Source of the DNA: Burkholderiaceae bacterium
Lineage (GTDB): Bacteria; Pseudomonadota; Gammaproteobacteria; Burkholderiales; Burkholderiaceae
Direction: 5' to 3'
Assembly: GCA_947371415.1 (NCBI GenBank)
Contig: CANBPJ010000028.1
Span: 1 to 17,889, forward strand
DNA length: 17,889 nucleotides
In this document: positions 7,029 through 14,663 of the stretch, piece by piece
How positions within the stretch are numbered: the first letter of the stretch is position 1
Layout of the letters: each line of letters opens with the position of its first letter
Notes under the pieces: generated by a model
Seen by the model: only the letters and a program-made list of their open reading frames with translations
Databases searched by the model: none
What the model was told of the DNA's origin: nothing
Made by a program: the position numbers and the translations under genes

Positions 7029-7550
7029 TTAGTGGGGAAGAATGATTTTGCTTTCATCGGCAGAGCTACTCTCCGTTGCAGCAGCTTGCGCGGCCTGCAT
7101 GATGCGGTGCTCATACATTCCGTGGAAATTAATTTCATTCAGATGAATTGGCTGGAAGCCAGCACGACTAATGGTGTCAGCAATGTTCGAGCGCAAGTAA
7201 GGATACAAAATGGTTGGGCAGGCAATACCTAACATTGGATCCATTTGCTCTGCAGGAATATGGCTAAATTCAAAAATACCCGCTTGCTTTGCCTCAACTA
7301 AAAAGAGCACTTTGCTCTCTACTTTGGCAGTAACAGTCGCAATTAAAGCAACTTCAAAAATCTCATTACTCAAGCGAGTTACCGCAACATCCACCTCAAC
7401 TTCTACTTGTGGCTCAGCGGCAACCAGCAAAATTTGCGGGGCATTTGGCTGCTCTAAAGATAAATCCTTGAGATAGATCCGTTGAATGCGGAAACCAGGT
7501 TCTTTTGAGGTATCGGCTCCGTCTGGAACGGAAGTAGTTTGTTCAGTCAT
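7029..7550 (-). CDS. secB: Protein-export chaperone SecB
   Basis: SecB is a tetrameric cytoplasmic chaperone that keeps precursor proteins unfolded and hands them to SecA at the Sec translocon. The 173-residue sequence shows the family hallmarks FRIQRIYLKDLSLEQPNAP near the N-terminus, the central alternating beta strands, and the LGIACPTILYPYLRSNIADTISRAGF-type region in the C-terminal third, including the conserved CPTILYPYLR motif. An acidic, flexible N-terminal tail precedes the core. The gene lies 22 bp after grxC and 26 bp before gpsA. No clear Shine-Dalgarno sequence precedes its ATG. Confidence 0.97.
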   Translation of the reverse strand: MTEQTTSVPDGADTSKEPGFRIQRIYLKDLSLEQPNAPQILLVAAEPQVEVEVDVAVTRLSNEIFEVALIATVTAKVESKVLFLVEAKQAGIFEFSHIPAEQMDPMLGIACPTILYPYLRSNIADTISRAGFQPIHLNEINFHGMYEHRIMQAAQAAATESSSADESKIILPH

Positions 7551-7572
7551 AAGAAACTTTCTGATTAAATTT

Positions 7573-7827
7573 TTAAGCTAATAACGGATCAAGCTGGCCG
7601 GCGCGATCTAGGGCAACTAAATCGTCGTAACCGCCAACATGGGTCTCACCAATATAAATTTGAGGCACAGTACGGCGGCCCGTGCGAGTCATCATGATCT
7701 CGCGTTGCGCAGGATCCCGATCAATCAGAATCTTCTGCAAATTTGCAACGCCCTTCTTGTGCAACAGCTTCTCTGCCATAACGCAATAAGGGCAGACTTG
7801 GGTGCTATACATCGTGACTGGTGACAT
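7573..7827 (-). CDS. grxC: Glutaredoxin 3 (GrxC)
   Basis: From the ATG at 7827 the protein has 84 residues, the usual length of a bacterial glutaredoxin 3. It reduces disulfides with glutathione. The dithiol active site CPYC is at residues 12-15, the cis-proline motif TVPQIYIG follows in the second half, and GGYDDL gives the glutathione-binding turn. The reading frame stays open upstream to 7878, but that would overlap the rhodanese gene and add an unrelated cysteine-rich extension, so the shorter start is preferred; it has a GAGA sequence close by. It sits 17 bp after the rhodanese gene. Glutathione for it would come from gshA/gshB, also in this window. Confidence 0.94.
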   Translation of the reverse strand: MSPVTMYSTQVCPYCVMAEKLLHKKGVANLQKILIDRDPAQREIMMTRTGRRTVPQIYIGETHVGGYDDLVALDRAGQLDPLLA

Positions 7828-7844
7828 ATCTCTGGCTCGCTGAA

Positions 7845-8258
7845 TTATTTGACCAATGGCAGCGCAGCAGCCTGCCAAGCCTGAACACCGCCATCCAAGG
7901 TGCCCACCTCAGCAAAACCCAGCTTTTGTACTTCAGCAATCGCTTTACGGGAGCTCACACCAGTTTCACAAACCAAAATTAGTGGATTCTTACGGTCTAA
8001 TTTCAGCTTTTCAATCCTAGCGACAATCTCACTGGATTGGACATGCTTAGCACCTGGTAAATGACCAGCTTTAAATGCGTCCTCTGAGCGAAGGTCTAAA
8101 ACTGATGCTTTTCGACGATTCATCCAAATCGTCGCTTCAGTGGGGGATAAGCCTTTTCCGCTAATAAGCGTAGATAATGTAGGCAGGAAAAGCGCTACGC
8201 CCGAAACCAGCAGGAGGGCGATAAGCGCTAAATTATCAATTTGCGTGAGAAAGTTCAT
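7845..8258 (-). CDS. Membrane-anchored rhodanese-like sulfurtransferase
   Basis: The 137-residue protein starts with a membrane anchor (LALIALLLVSGVALFLPTL), then a single rhodanese domain. The active-site loop is CETGVSSR, with the catalytic cysteine at position 97 counting from the ATG at 8258. Conserved VLDLRSEDAFKAGHLPGAKHV and LDGGVQAW motifs are also present. Such proteins can move sulfane sulfur from donors to acceptors; the physiological partner is not known. A GTG at 8261 would add one residue, but the ATG at 8258 is preferred because the -10-like TATAAT ends exactly six bases before it. It is first in the unit leading to grxC, secB and gpsA, and is divergent from gpmA. Confidence 0.9.
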   Translation of the reverse strand: MNFLTQIDNLALIALLLVSGVALFLPTLSTLISGKGLSPTEATIWMNRRKASVLDLRSEDAFKAGHLPGAKHVQSSEIVARIEKLKLDRKNPLILVCETGVSSRKAIAEVQKLGFAEVGTLDGGVQAWQAAALPLVK

Positions 8259-8264
8259 CACCGG

Positions 8265-8270
8265 ATTATA
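8265..8270 (-). promoter_or_regulatory. Candidate -10 box for the rhodanese-grxC-secB-gpsA unit
   Basis: A perfect TATAAT on the minus strand (8270 to 8265) is followed by CCGGTG and then the ATG at 8258. Transcription would start at the start codon, giving a leaderless message. No good -35 hexamer is seen at 16-18 bases. It overlaps the -10 candidate of gpmA by two bases. Confidence 0.45.
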
Positions 8271-8274
8271 GAAT
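8269..8274 (+). promoter_or_regulatory. Candidate -10 box for gpmA
   Basis: TAGAAT (five of six consensus bases) is followed by GGCTCT and then the gpmA ATG at 8281, so the predicted transcription start falls on the start codon. There is no Shine-Dalgarno sequence in the 22-bp gap. The -35 region is weak. Confidence 0.4.
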
Positions 8275-8280
8275 GGCTCT

Positions 8281-8970
8281 ATGAAACAACTTGTCCTTAT
8301 TCGTCATGGCGAATCCGCCTGGAACCTTGAAAACCGCTTTACTGGCTGGGCGGATGTTGACTTGACCCCAAAAGGCACTGAACAAGCCCTTGCCGCAGGC
8401 GAAAACCTCCGCAAAGCGGGATATGAGTTTGATATCGCCTACACCTCAGTCTTGAGAAGAGCGATTCGGACCCTTTGGCACGTTCAAGACACTATGGATC
8501 TCATGTGGTTACCTGTGGTTCATAGCTGGAGATTGAATGAGCGTCACTATGGCGCCCTTACTGGCCTCAATAAAGCAGAAACTGCTGCTGAGTACGGAGA
8601 TGCGCAAGTCCATATTTGGCGTCGCTCCTACGATGTGCGCCCACCACTCTTAAAAACAGGTGATGAACGCAATCCACAAAATGATCGTCGCTACGAAAAA
8701 CTCAGTGCCTCCGATATTCCCCTAGGTGAGTGCTTAAAAGACAATGTCGAACGTGTCTTGCCTCTGTGGAATGAATCCATTGCCCCAGCTCTCAAAGCGG
8801 GTAAGCGGGTATTGCTAGTAGCGCACGGTAATAGCATTCGCTCATTGATTAAATATCTCGATCAGGTTTCTGACGAAGACATTATGGAAGTCAACGTTCC
8901 CAATGGCATTCCGCTTGTTTACGAGCTTGATGACAATCTCAAACCAATTCAACATTTTTATTTGGATTAA
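8281..8970 (+). CDS. gpmA: 2,3-bisphosphoglycerate-dependent phosphoglycerate mutase
   Basis: This glycolytic/gluconeogenic enzyme interconverts 3- and 2-phosphoglycerate through a phosphohistidine. The 229-residue protein has the phosphohistidine motif LIRHGESAWN with His9, the substrate motif RFTGWADVDL (19-28), the SVLRRAIRTL segment (56-65), the acid residue Glu87 in LNERHYGALTG, and the second catalytic histidine His182 in LLVAHGNSIRS. Length and motifs indicate a complete dPGM. The start is unambiguous because the family begins two to three residues before the first strand. It heads a plus-strand unit with the S41 protease 14 bp downstream. Confidence 0.98.
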   Translation: MKQLVLIRHGESAWNLENRFTGWADVDLTPKGTEQALAAGENLRKAGYEFDIAYTSVLRRAIRTLWHVQDTMDLMWLPVVHSWRLNERHYGALTGLNKAETAAEYGDAQVHIWRRSYDVRPPLLKTGDERNPQNDRRYEKLSASDIPLGECLKDNVERVLPLWNESIAPALKAGKRVLLVAHGNSIRSLIKYLDQVSDEDIMEVNVPNGIPLVYELDDNLKPIQHFYLD

Positions 8971-8984
8971 GGTAAAACAGAAGC

Positions 8985-10418
8985 ATGCGCATATTTTTCA
9001 AGAACTTTGCCCTAGTTGCTGTTGGCCTCATCGCCGGGGTCGCAGCCACAATCCAGCTATCAGCGACCGCCCAACAGGGTGCAACGCTGCCTTTGGATGA
9101 GCTGCGCACGCTGTCTAATGTCTTTGCCCAAATTAAACGTGAGTACGTTGAACCCATTGAAGATAAACAATTGCTAACCGATGCCGTCAAAGGCATGGTG
9201 AGTAGTCTTGACCCTCATTCTACTTACCTGGATAAAAAAGATTTCTCAGAGATGCAAGAGCAAACCAGCGGTAAGTTTGCTGGCCTTGGAATTGAAATCA
9301 CTTCAGAGGATGGCGTTGTCAAAGTACTGAATCCAATTGAAGATAGTCCTGCAGCACGTGCCGGCTTACAGGCTGGTGACCTCATTACTCGCCTGGATGA
9401 CAAACCCGTTCGTGGCATGTCTCTTGATAAAGCGGTCCGCACCATGCGCGGTACACCGGGCACAAAAATTACTTTAACGGTCTTCCGTAAAAGTGAAGAA
9501 CGTAGCTTCCCAGTAACGATTACTCGCGCTGAAATTAAAGTGCAATCGGTCAAAGCCAAAATTTTGGATAACGATATTGCCTGGGTCAGAGTAACTAGCT
9601 TTCAAGAGCGCACCGTTCCCGACCTTGCCAAGAAACTAACAGAGCTCGCCAATCAAGACCCCAAAATGAAGGGCATCATTCTTGACCTCAGAAACAATGG
9701 CGGTGGATTGCTGCAGGGCGCTGTAGGTGTTGCAGCTGCGTTTTTGCCCGCTGATGCCGTGATCGTTTCCACCAAAGGTCAGACGGCAGACTCCAAGCAA
9801 GTATTTAATGCCACACCAGCAATGTATCGCTTGAGCGAGCCCGGGGATCCTTTAGCGGGTGTGCCGGCAATCTACAAAAAACTACCAATGGTTGTTTTAG
9901 TCAATGCGTACTCTGCATCTGCCTCTGAAATTGTTGCTGGTGCACTGCAGGATTACAAACGTGCAACCATTATCGGCAAGACTACTTTTGGCAAGGGCTC
10001 AGTTCAAACTGTTCGCCCACTCAGCAATGATTCAGCGCTGAAAATCACGACTGCCTACTACTACACGCCGAGTGGCAAATCTATTCAAGCTTATGGCATC
10101 AAGCCAGATATCGCTGTAGATCAAAACAAAGATGGCGATCCTGATGACGTATTGATTACACGTGAGATTGATAGCGAGAAGCATTTACGCAATAAGCAAT
10201 CCTCAGAAGAAAAACTCATTGCCGATCGTGAGAAGCGTCGACTCGAAGAGCTTCAGCGCATTGAAGATAAAAATGCGAAGAAGACTCCCGAGGAAAAAGA
10301 AAAGGATAAGTCTAAGAAGCCCGTTGAACTTGGCAGCGCAGATGACTTCATGCTCTCTCAGGCAGTAGCATTTATCAATGGTGAGCCTGTAAAACGCTCA
10401 GCCTCTAAGTTAGAGTAA
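8985..10418 (+). CDS. S41 family C-terminal processing peptidase (CtpA-like, periplasmic)
   Basis: The 477-residue protein is a carboxyl-terminal processing protease with an N-terminal signal peptide or anchor (about residues 5-28), an N-terminal helical region, a PDZ domain (about 95-180, with the FAGLGIEI and DLITRLDDKPV motifs), and the S41 catalytic core. Ser312 in SASASEIVAG and Lys337 in TTFGKGSVQ form the Ser-Lys dyad, with Gln341 four residues later as in Tsp. After the core lies an EF-hand-like loop (DQNKDGDPDDVL, 379-390) and then a long Lys/Glu-rich tail (about 395-448). An AAGG sequence precedes the ATG. It probably trims periplasmic or membrane proteins; targets are unknown. Confidence 0.95.
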   Translation: MRIFFKNFALVAVGLIAGVAATIQLSATAQQGATLPLDELRTLSNVFAQIKREYVEPIEDKQLLTDAVKGMVSSLDPHSTYLDKKDFSEMQEQTSGKFAGLGIEITSEDGVVKVLNPIEDSPAARAGLQAGDLITRLDDKPVRGMSLDKAVRTMRGTPGTKITLTVFRKSEERSFPVTITRAEIKVQSVKAKILDNDIAWVRVTSFQERTVPDLAKKLTELANQDPKMKGIILDLRNNGGGLLQGAVGVAAAFLPADAVIVSTKGQTADSKQVFNATPAMYRLSEPGDPLAGVPAIYKKLPMVVLVNAYSASASEIVAGALQDYKRATIIGKTTFGKGSVQTVRPLSNDSALKITTAYYYTPSGKSIQAYGIKPDIAVDQNKDGDPDDVLITREIDSEKHLRNKQSSEEKLIADREKRRLEELQRIEDKNAKKTPEEKEKDKSKKPVELGSADDFMLSQAVAFINGEPVKRSASKLE

Positions 10419-10430
10419 GTTCTAGCAATT

Positions 10431-10436
10431 AGGGGG
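10431..10436 (+). promoter_or_regulatory. Shine-Dalgarno sequence deciding the thiF/moeB start
   Basis: AGGGGG lies only one base before the ATG at 10438 but seven bases before the ATG at 10444. Normal spacing favours 10444, which also removes the two extra residues from the N-terminus. Confidence 0.7.
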
Positions 10437-10443
10437 TATGCAC

Positions 10444-11205
10444 ATGAATGATGAGCAGCTACTTCGCTACTCGCGGCATTTGCTGCTAGAAGAAATTGAT
10501 GTTGCTGGCCAAGAAAAACTGCTTGGCTCACACATTCTCATTATTGGCGCCGGTGGTTTAGGTAGCGCTGCTGCACCCTACCTAGCAGCCGCAGGCCTAG
10601 GAAAAATAACGCTAGTCGATCACGACACCGTTGAACTCACCAACTTGCAGCGCCAAATCATGCATAAGCAAAACTCGATTGGCAAGAGCAAGGTAGCATC
10701 AGGGAAAGAGTTTCTGCAAGGCATTAACCCAAACCTCATCATTGATACGCTCGAAGCAAAGGCATCAGAAACTCTGCTAGACAACCTGCTACCAAATATA
10801 GATATTGTTTTGGATTGCACGGACAACTTTGCTACTCGCCATCTGATTAATGCCGCCTGCTTAAAACATCAAGTGCCACTAGTCTCGGGATCGGCACTCA
10901 AGTTTGATGGTCAACTCAGTGTTTTTGATTTTCGCAATGCGTCTTCCCCCTGCTATGCCTGCCTCTTTTCCCCAGAAGAGCAACCCGAGGAGATCAGTTG
11001 CGCGAGCATGGGAATCTTTTCTCCGCTAGTCGGCATTATTGGGGCCATGCAAGCAGCGCAAGCCTTACAAGTGCTGATTGGATTTGGACAGCCTTTAGTG
11101 GGAAGAATGGTGCTTTGGAATGCGCTCAATACTCAGATTGATGAGATACGCATTGCCAGAAATCCTGAGTGCTTGGTTTGCGGTAAACAGCACCAAGCCA
11201 AATAG
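10444..11205 (+). CDS. ThiF/MoeB/HesA family E1-like adenylyltransferase
   Basis: These enzymes adenylate the C-terminal glycine of small sulfur carriers such as MoaD or ThiS. The 253-residue protein begins with the helix motif LLRYSRHLLLEEI, then the nucleotide loop IIGAGGLGSAAA (33-44) and DHDTVELTNLQRQ (59-71). Zinc is expected at Cys170/Cys173 and Cys243/Cys246, and Cys186 in SCASMGIFSPLVG is in the usual place of the adenylyltransferase cysteine. There is no C-terminal rhodanese domain, unlike MoeBR proteins; a separate rhodanese is encoded about 2.2 kb away. MoeB (molybdopterin) and ThiF (thiamine) cannot be separated from sequence alone because neither pathway's other genes are present here. 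Confidence 0.9.
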   Translation: MNDEQLLRYSRHLLLEEIDVAGQEKLLGSHILIIGAGGLGSAAAPYLAAAGLGKITLVDHDTVELTNLQRQIMHKQNSIGKSKVASGKEFLQGINPNLIIDTLEAKASETLLDNLLPNIDIVLDCTDNFATRHLINAACLKHQVPLVSGSALKFDGQLSVFDFRNASSPCYACLFSPEEQPEEISCASMGIFSPLVGIIGAMQAAQALQVLIGFGQPLVGRMVLWNALNTQIDEIRIARNPECLVCGKQHQAK

Positions 11206-11214
11206 ACTAGTTCA

Positions 11215-11232
11215 CTCTTAATAATTTAAGAG
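11215..11232. terminator. AT-rich hairpin between convergent thiF/moeB and ptsI
   Basis: CTCTTAA (11215-11221), loop TAAT, TTAAGAG (11226-11232) form a perfect 7-bp stem at the meeting point of the two convergent genes and overlap the ptsI stop. The stem is weak in G+C and has no long T run, so termination in either direction is uncertain. Confidence 0.3.
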
Positions 11233-12977
11233 AGTAGCGTTTCAAGCGCCGCGGCTTGTTCCTCAGGCTCAATTGCCTGCAAGACAGCCCCAATTCGAGA
11301 TTTAAGCAAACCTACGTCGGCCTTCAGAATCTCACGCTTGACTAACAGCAGTTGGCTAAAGTGCATTGAGAAATCCGTTAAACCCAGGCCTAGCAGCAAC
11401 TTTGTCATCGAGGGATCGCCTGCCATCTCACCACAAACCGCTACAGGAATGTTGGCACGCTTAGCCTGATCAATGATGCTGAAAAGTAAATTCAAAATAG
11501 CTGGATGGAAAGGATCATAGAGGTGAGCAACCGCATGGTCCGCCCGATCAATTGCCAAGGTGTACTGAATCAAATCATTAGTACCAATGGATAAGAAATC
11601 AAAGCGATTAATAAACAAAGGTAAAACCAAAGCAGCCGCTGGAATCTCAATCATGGCGCCCACTTGGATATTGGGATTAAACGCTTGGCCACGTTGATGT
11701 AACTGCTGCTTGGCTTTTTCGATGAGACGTAATGTCTCATCAATTTCTTTGACATGGGCTAGCATTGGAATCATGATGCGTGCCTGGCCATATGCTGAAG
11801 CTCTCAAGATCGCTCGTAATTGCGTCAAGAAAATTTCAGGCTCAGTTAAAGACCAGCGTATGGCACGCAAACCCAATGGTGAAATACCAGTTTCAGATAA
11901 GTCGGAACCAGAGCCTAGCGCCTTATCCGCGCCTACGTCGATAGTGCGGATATTCACTGGCAAGCCATGCATCAAATCTACTACACGACGGTACTCTTGA
12001 TATTGCTGCTCTTCATCTGGAAGCGCTTGCTTGCGGTCCATGAATAAAAATTCTGAGCGGAATAAACCAACGCCAATGGCTCCCAAGTCTACTGCCTGAG
12101 TAGCATCATCTGGCAATTCAATATTGGCCAAAAGCTCGATGGCAACGTGGTCAATCGTAGTTGTGCGTGAATGTTTAAGCTCCTGCAACTTGCGAGTCGC
12201 CTGAATAGCCTTTTCTTGCAAGAGTCGATATTCAGAGAGCAATTGCTCGTCGGGGGCCACAACAACGACACCATGCTCGCCATCAATCACCAACCAATCA
12301 CCGTGACGAATCATTTCACTGGCGTGGCGCACACCCACTACCGCTGGTATCTCCATGCTGCGCGCAACAATCGCTGTATGGGAAGTCTTGCCACCCAAAT
12401 CAGTCACAAATCCTGTAAAGGCATGCTCCTTAAAGCGTAACATGTCGTGCGGGGCAATATCATGCGCCACAATAATGGCATCTATCCCAACGTCGCTAGG
12501 TGACAACAAATCCGAATCGCTTAAAGTATCTTTTTTCTGGGCATTGAGCGCCTTGAGTACTCGCTCGGCAACCTGACGAATATCATTAGCCCGCTCTTTT
12601 AAATAAGCATCTTCGATTTCGGCAAATTGCTCTAAGAGATCATTTAACTCCGTAGTCAAAGCCCAAGCAGCATTTAAGCGTTGTGTACGAATGAGCTTGA
12701 GCGGCTTCTCAGCCAAAGCCGGATCGGCCAAAATCATGCCATGCACGTCTAAAAACGCTGCCATTTCTTGTGGCGCATCTTTCGGCAATCCTTGTCGTAG
12801 CTGGGCTAGCTCAAGACGCACTTGCTCAAAAGCATCTAATAACTTTTTAGCCTCAGCCTCTTCTTTGCCAACTTCAATTAAGTAATGACTTACCTCTAAT
12901 GCTGCACGTGAAATTAGTACGGCCTTGCCTATGGCAATACCATTGGATACTGGAATTCCGTGCAAAGCAAAAGTCAT
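11226..12977 (-). CDS. ptsI: Phosphoenolpyruvate-protein phosphotransferase (PTS enzyme I)
   Basis: Enzyme I takes phosphate from phosphoenolpyruvate and passes it to HPr. The 583-residue protein has the N-terminal HPr-binding helical domain (about 30-150), the phosphohistidine motif GGKTSHTAIVAR with His200, and the PEP-binding barrel with VGLFRSEFLFMDR (303-315), AMIEIPAAALV (441-451), SIGTNDLIQYTLAIDR (463-478) and the catalytic Cys515 in VAVCGEMAGD. Its length matches standard enzyme I, without the GAF domain of PtsP. It is the last gene of the gshA-gshB-EIIA-ptsH-ptsI unit, 2 bp after ptsH. No sugar-specific EIIBC is encoded here. Confidence 0.97.
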   Translation of the reverse strand: MTFALHGIPVSNGIAIGKAVLISRAALEVSHYLIEVGKEEAEAKKLLDAFEQVRLELAQLRQGLPKDAPQEMAAFLDVHGMILADPALAEKPLKLIRTQRLNAAWALTTELNDLLEQFAEIEDAYLKERANDIRQVAERVLKALNAQKKDTLSDSDLLSPSDVGIDAIIVAHDIAPHDMLRFKEHAFTGFVTDLGGKTSHTAIVARSMEIPAVVGVRHASEMIRHGDWLVIDGEHGVVVVAPDEQLLSEYRLLQEKAIQATRKLQELKHSRTTTIDHVAIELLANIELPDDATQAVDLGAIGVGLFRSEFLFMDRKQALPDEEQQYQEYRRVVDLMHGLPVNIRTIDVGADKALGSGSDLSETGISPLGLRAIRWSLTEPEIFLTQLRAILRASAYGQARIMIPMLAHVKEIDETLRLIEKAKQQLHQRGQAFNPNIQVGAMIEIPAAALVLPLFINRFDFLSIGTNDLIQYTLAIDRADHAVAHLYDPFHPAILNLLFSIIDQAKRANIPVAVCGEMAGDPSMTKLLLGLGLTDFSMHFSQLLLVKREILKADVGLLKSRIGAVLQAIEPEEQAAALETLLS

Positions 12978-12979
12978 CC

Positions 12980-13249
12980 TTATTCGCCCTCGCCAAATCG
13001 ATTATTAATCAGCTCCGTTAAGGCGATCATTGCCTCATCTGCTTGTTCGCCTACTGTCTCTAATGTCACCGTACTACCAATTCCAGCAGCTAGCATCATC
13101 ACGCCCATAATGCTTTTGGCGTTAATTTGACGGCCGTTTCGGGCCAGAAAGATTTCACATGGAAACTCAGCTGCAAGCTGGGACAGCTTCGCTGACGCGC
13201 GAGCATGTAAACCCAGCTTATTAATAATTTCAATTTCAGCAACCGGCAT
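12980..13249 (-). CDS. ptsH: Phosphocarrier protein HPr
   Basis: HPr carries phosphate from enzyme I to EIIA proteins. The 89-residue sequence has the active-site motif NKLGLHARAS with His15, and Ser46 in AKSIMGVMM, the site that HPr kinase (HprK) phosphorylates in organisms that have it. Many betaproteobacteria do, but hprK is not in this window. An AAGGTGAG Shine-Dalgarno sequence lies directly upstream and includes the stop region of the EIIA gene. Spacing is 8 bp from EIIA and 2 bp to ptsI. Confidence 0.97.
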   Translation of the reverse strand: MPVAEIEIINKLGLHARASAKLSQLAAEFPCEIFLARNGRQINAKSIMGVMMLAAGIGSTVTLETVGEQADEAMIALTELINNRFGEGE

Positions 13250-13257
13250 AGCTCACC

Positions 13258-13692
13258 TTATTTCTCAGTAGTTTCTGGTGGGGTTTTAGAGCCCAAACGC
13301 AAAATTCCATTTTGGCCACCTTGAAGTGCTTTGTGGGCCAACCCCTCCAAGCCCTCGCCACGATGGGAAATGCAACGCATGAGCATCGGTAAATTCAAGC
13401 CGGCTAAAACGATGACCGGGCCATTCAAGCCGGATAAGGGCCCTAGAGCCTCAAGCTTAGATGCCACATTAGCCGGGGTTGCACCCATCACATCAGTGAG
13501 TATTAAGACGCCGCTGCCAGCACCCACGCCATAAGCAGCCTTGAGAACACGATCAAAACTCACTTTAGTATCCTCATAGGGCGGAATATCTACCGCTCTT
13601 ACGCCCTCAGGTAGCACACCAAAAGCATGCTCAGCAAAACCGAGCATGGCACTTGCCACTGGGGTGTGGGCCACAATTACAATTCCAACCAT
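13258..13692 (-). CDS. PTS EIIA component, mannose/fructose (EIIA-Man) family
   Basis: The 144-residue protein begins MVGIVIVAHTPVAS, with the predicted phosphorylated His9. It contains the EIIA-Man core, including GVLILTDVMGATPANVASK (61-79) and VIVLAGLNLPMLMR (93-106). An in-frame upstream start would overlap gshB, so the ATG at 13692, 2 bp after the gshB stop, is chosen. A lone EIIA with HPr and EI but no permease suggests signalling rather than sugar uptake; in other betaproteobacteria such incomplete PTSs are tied to polyhydroxyalkanoate or carbon/nitrogen control. The tail is Thr/Pro/Lys-rich and probably disordered. Confidence 0.92.
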   Translation of the reverse strand: MVGIVIVAHTPVASAMLGFAEHAFGVLPEGVRAVDIPPYEDTKVSFDRVLKAAYGVGAGSGVLILTDVMGATPANVASKLEALGPLSGLNGPVIVLAGLNLPMLMRCISHRGEGLEGLAHKALQGGQNGILRLGSKTPPETTEK

Positions 13693-13694
13693 CT

Positions 13695-14636
13695 TTATGC
13701 CAATACCTTTTCGAGCGCTGTTAACCAAAATTGTGGAACATCAAATCCACTCTGCTCGGTAATCTCTACAAAACATGTTGGGCTCGTTACATTAATTTCT
13801 GTGACGTAAGCCCCGATTAAGTCTAATCCTACCAAGAACAAACCGCGCGCATTCAAAATGGGTGCAAGTCTTTCTGCCACTTTCTTCTCGGCATCCGTCA
13901 GAGGCATTGCTACGCCTTTGCCACCAGCAGCAAGATTGCCTCGGATTTCATTGCCCTGTGGGATGCGAGCCAATGCAAATGGCACTACCTCACCACCAAT
14001 CAGCAGGACGCGTTTATCGCCTTGCGAGATCTCTGGTAGGAATCGTTGGACCATCAATGTGCGGCCGCCGTTCTCACCCAAGGTTTCGACGATGCTAGCC
14101 AAATTCAAGCCATCTGGACCAACACGAAATACACCCATGCCACCCATACCGTCCAAAGGCTTAATCACAATATCTCGATGCTCTTGATGAAATACTTCAA
14201 TCGCACTCAGTTCGCGAGTAACCAAAGTTGGTGGAATGAGTTCAGGAAATTCAGTAATCGATAACTTTTCAGAGTGATCCCGAATGGCCATCGGATTGTT
14301 AAAGACTTTTGCGCCCTGACGAGTCGCAGCGGATAGCAGCCAAGTGGTATTGAGATATTCAATATCAAATGGTGGATCGGTGCGCATCAAGACTGCATTA
14401 AATGTGTTTAATGGACGACCCTCTATAGCGCCTAACTCAAACCATGCTGTGCTGCTGGGTTTAATTGTGAGCGCTTGGCAATCGGCCACAACAAAGTCGT
14501 CTCTCCAGAGCACATTGCGACTTTGGCAAAACCAGAGCTGATGACCGGCTACTTGCGCAACACGCATCATTGCTAAAGTGGAATCTTTACTAATCTTGAA
14601 AGATTCCAAGGGATCGGCAATGAAAAGGAGGTCCAT
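13695..14636 (-). CDS. gshB: Glutathione synthase
   Basis: This ATP-grasp enzyme joins gamma-glutamylcysteine and glycine to make glutathione. From the ATG at 14636 it has 313 residues, the normal length. Motifs are MDLLFIADPLESFKISKDST at the start, MRTDPPFDIEYL (84-95), NNPMAIRDHSEKL (113-125), the ATP-grasp loop VIKPLDGMGGMGVFRV (157-172), RIPQGNEIRGNLAAGGKG (224-241) and LIGAYVTEINVTSPTCF (273-289). A TTG start four codons upstream is possible but unlikely. It lies 27 bp after gshA and 2 bp before the EIIA gene, so it is probably co-transcribed with both. Confidence 0.96.
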   Translation of the reverse strand: MDLLFIADPLESFKISKDSTLAMMRVAQVAGHQLWFCQSRNVLWRDDFVVADCQALTIKPSSTAWFELGAIEGRPLNTFNAVLMRTDPPFDIEYLNTTWLLSAATRQGAKVFNNPMAIRDHSEKLSITEFPELIPPTLVTRELSAIEVFHQEHRDIVIKPLDGMGGMGVFRVGPDGLNLASIVETLGENGGRTLMVQRFLPEISQGDKRVLLIGGEVVPFALARIPQGNEIRGNLAAGGKGVAMPLTDAEKKVAERLAPILNARGLFLVGLDLIGAYVTEINVTSPTCFVEITEQSGFDVPQFWLTALEKVLA

Positions 14637-14663
14637 CTTTATGCCCAAATATCAGAAATAAAA

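Noticed and set aside
7828..7878. Longer glutaredoxin start at 7878
   Set aside because: It overlaps the upstream rhodanese gene and adds a non-homologous extension; the ATG at 7827 gives the normal glutaredoxin length.
9224..9559. A 111-residue minus-strand reading frame inside the S41 protease gene
   Set aside because: It is antisense to the PDZ-coding region, has no family likeness or start signal and is explained as a shadow of the protease frame.
11171..11198. GCTTGG/CCAAGC inverted repeat at the 3' end of thiF/moeB
   Set aside because: The loop is long (16 bases), it lies inside the coding sequence including zinc-site codons, and no T run follows.
13858..14187. A 109-residue plus-strand reading frame opposite gshB
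   Set aside because: It is antisense to a well-conserved gene, with a Pro/Arg-rich composition typical of shadow frames.
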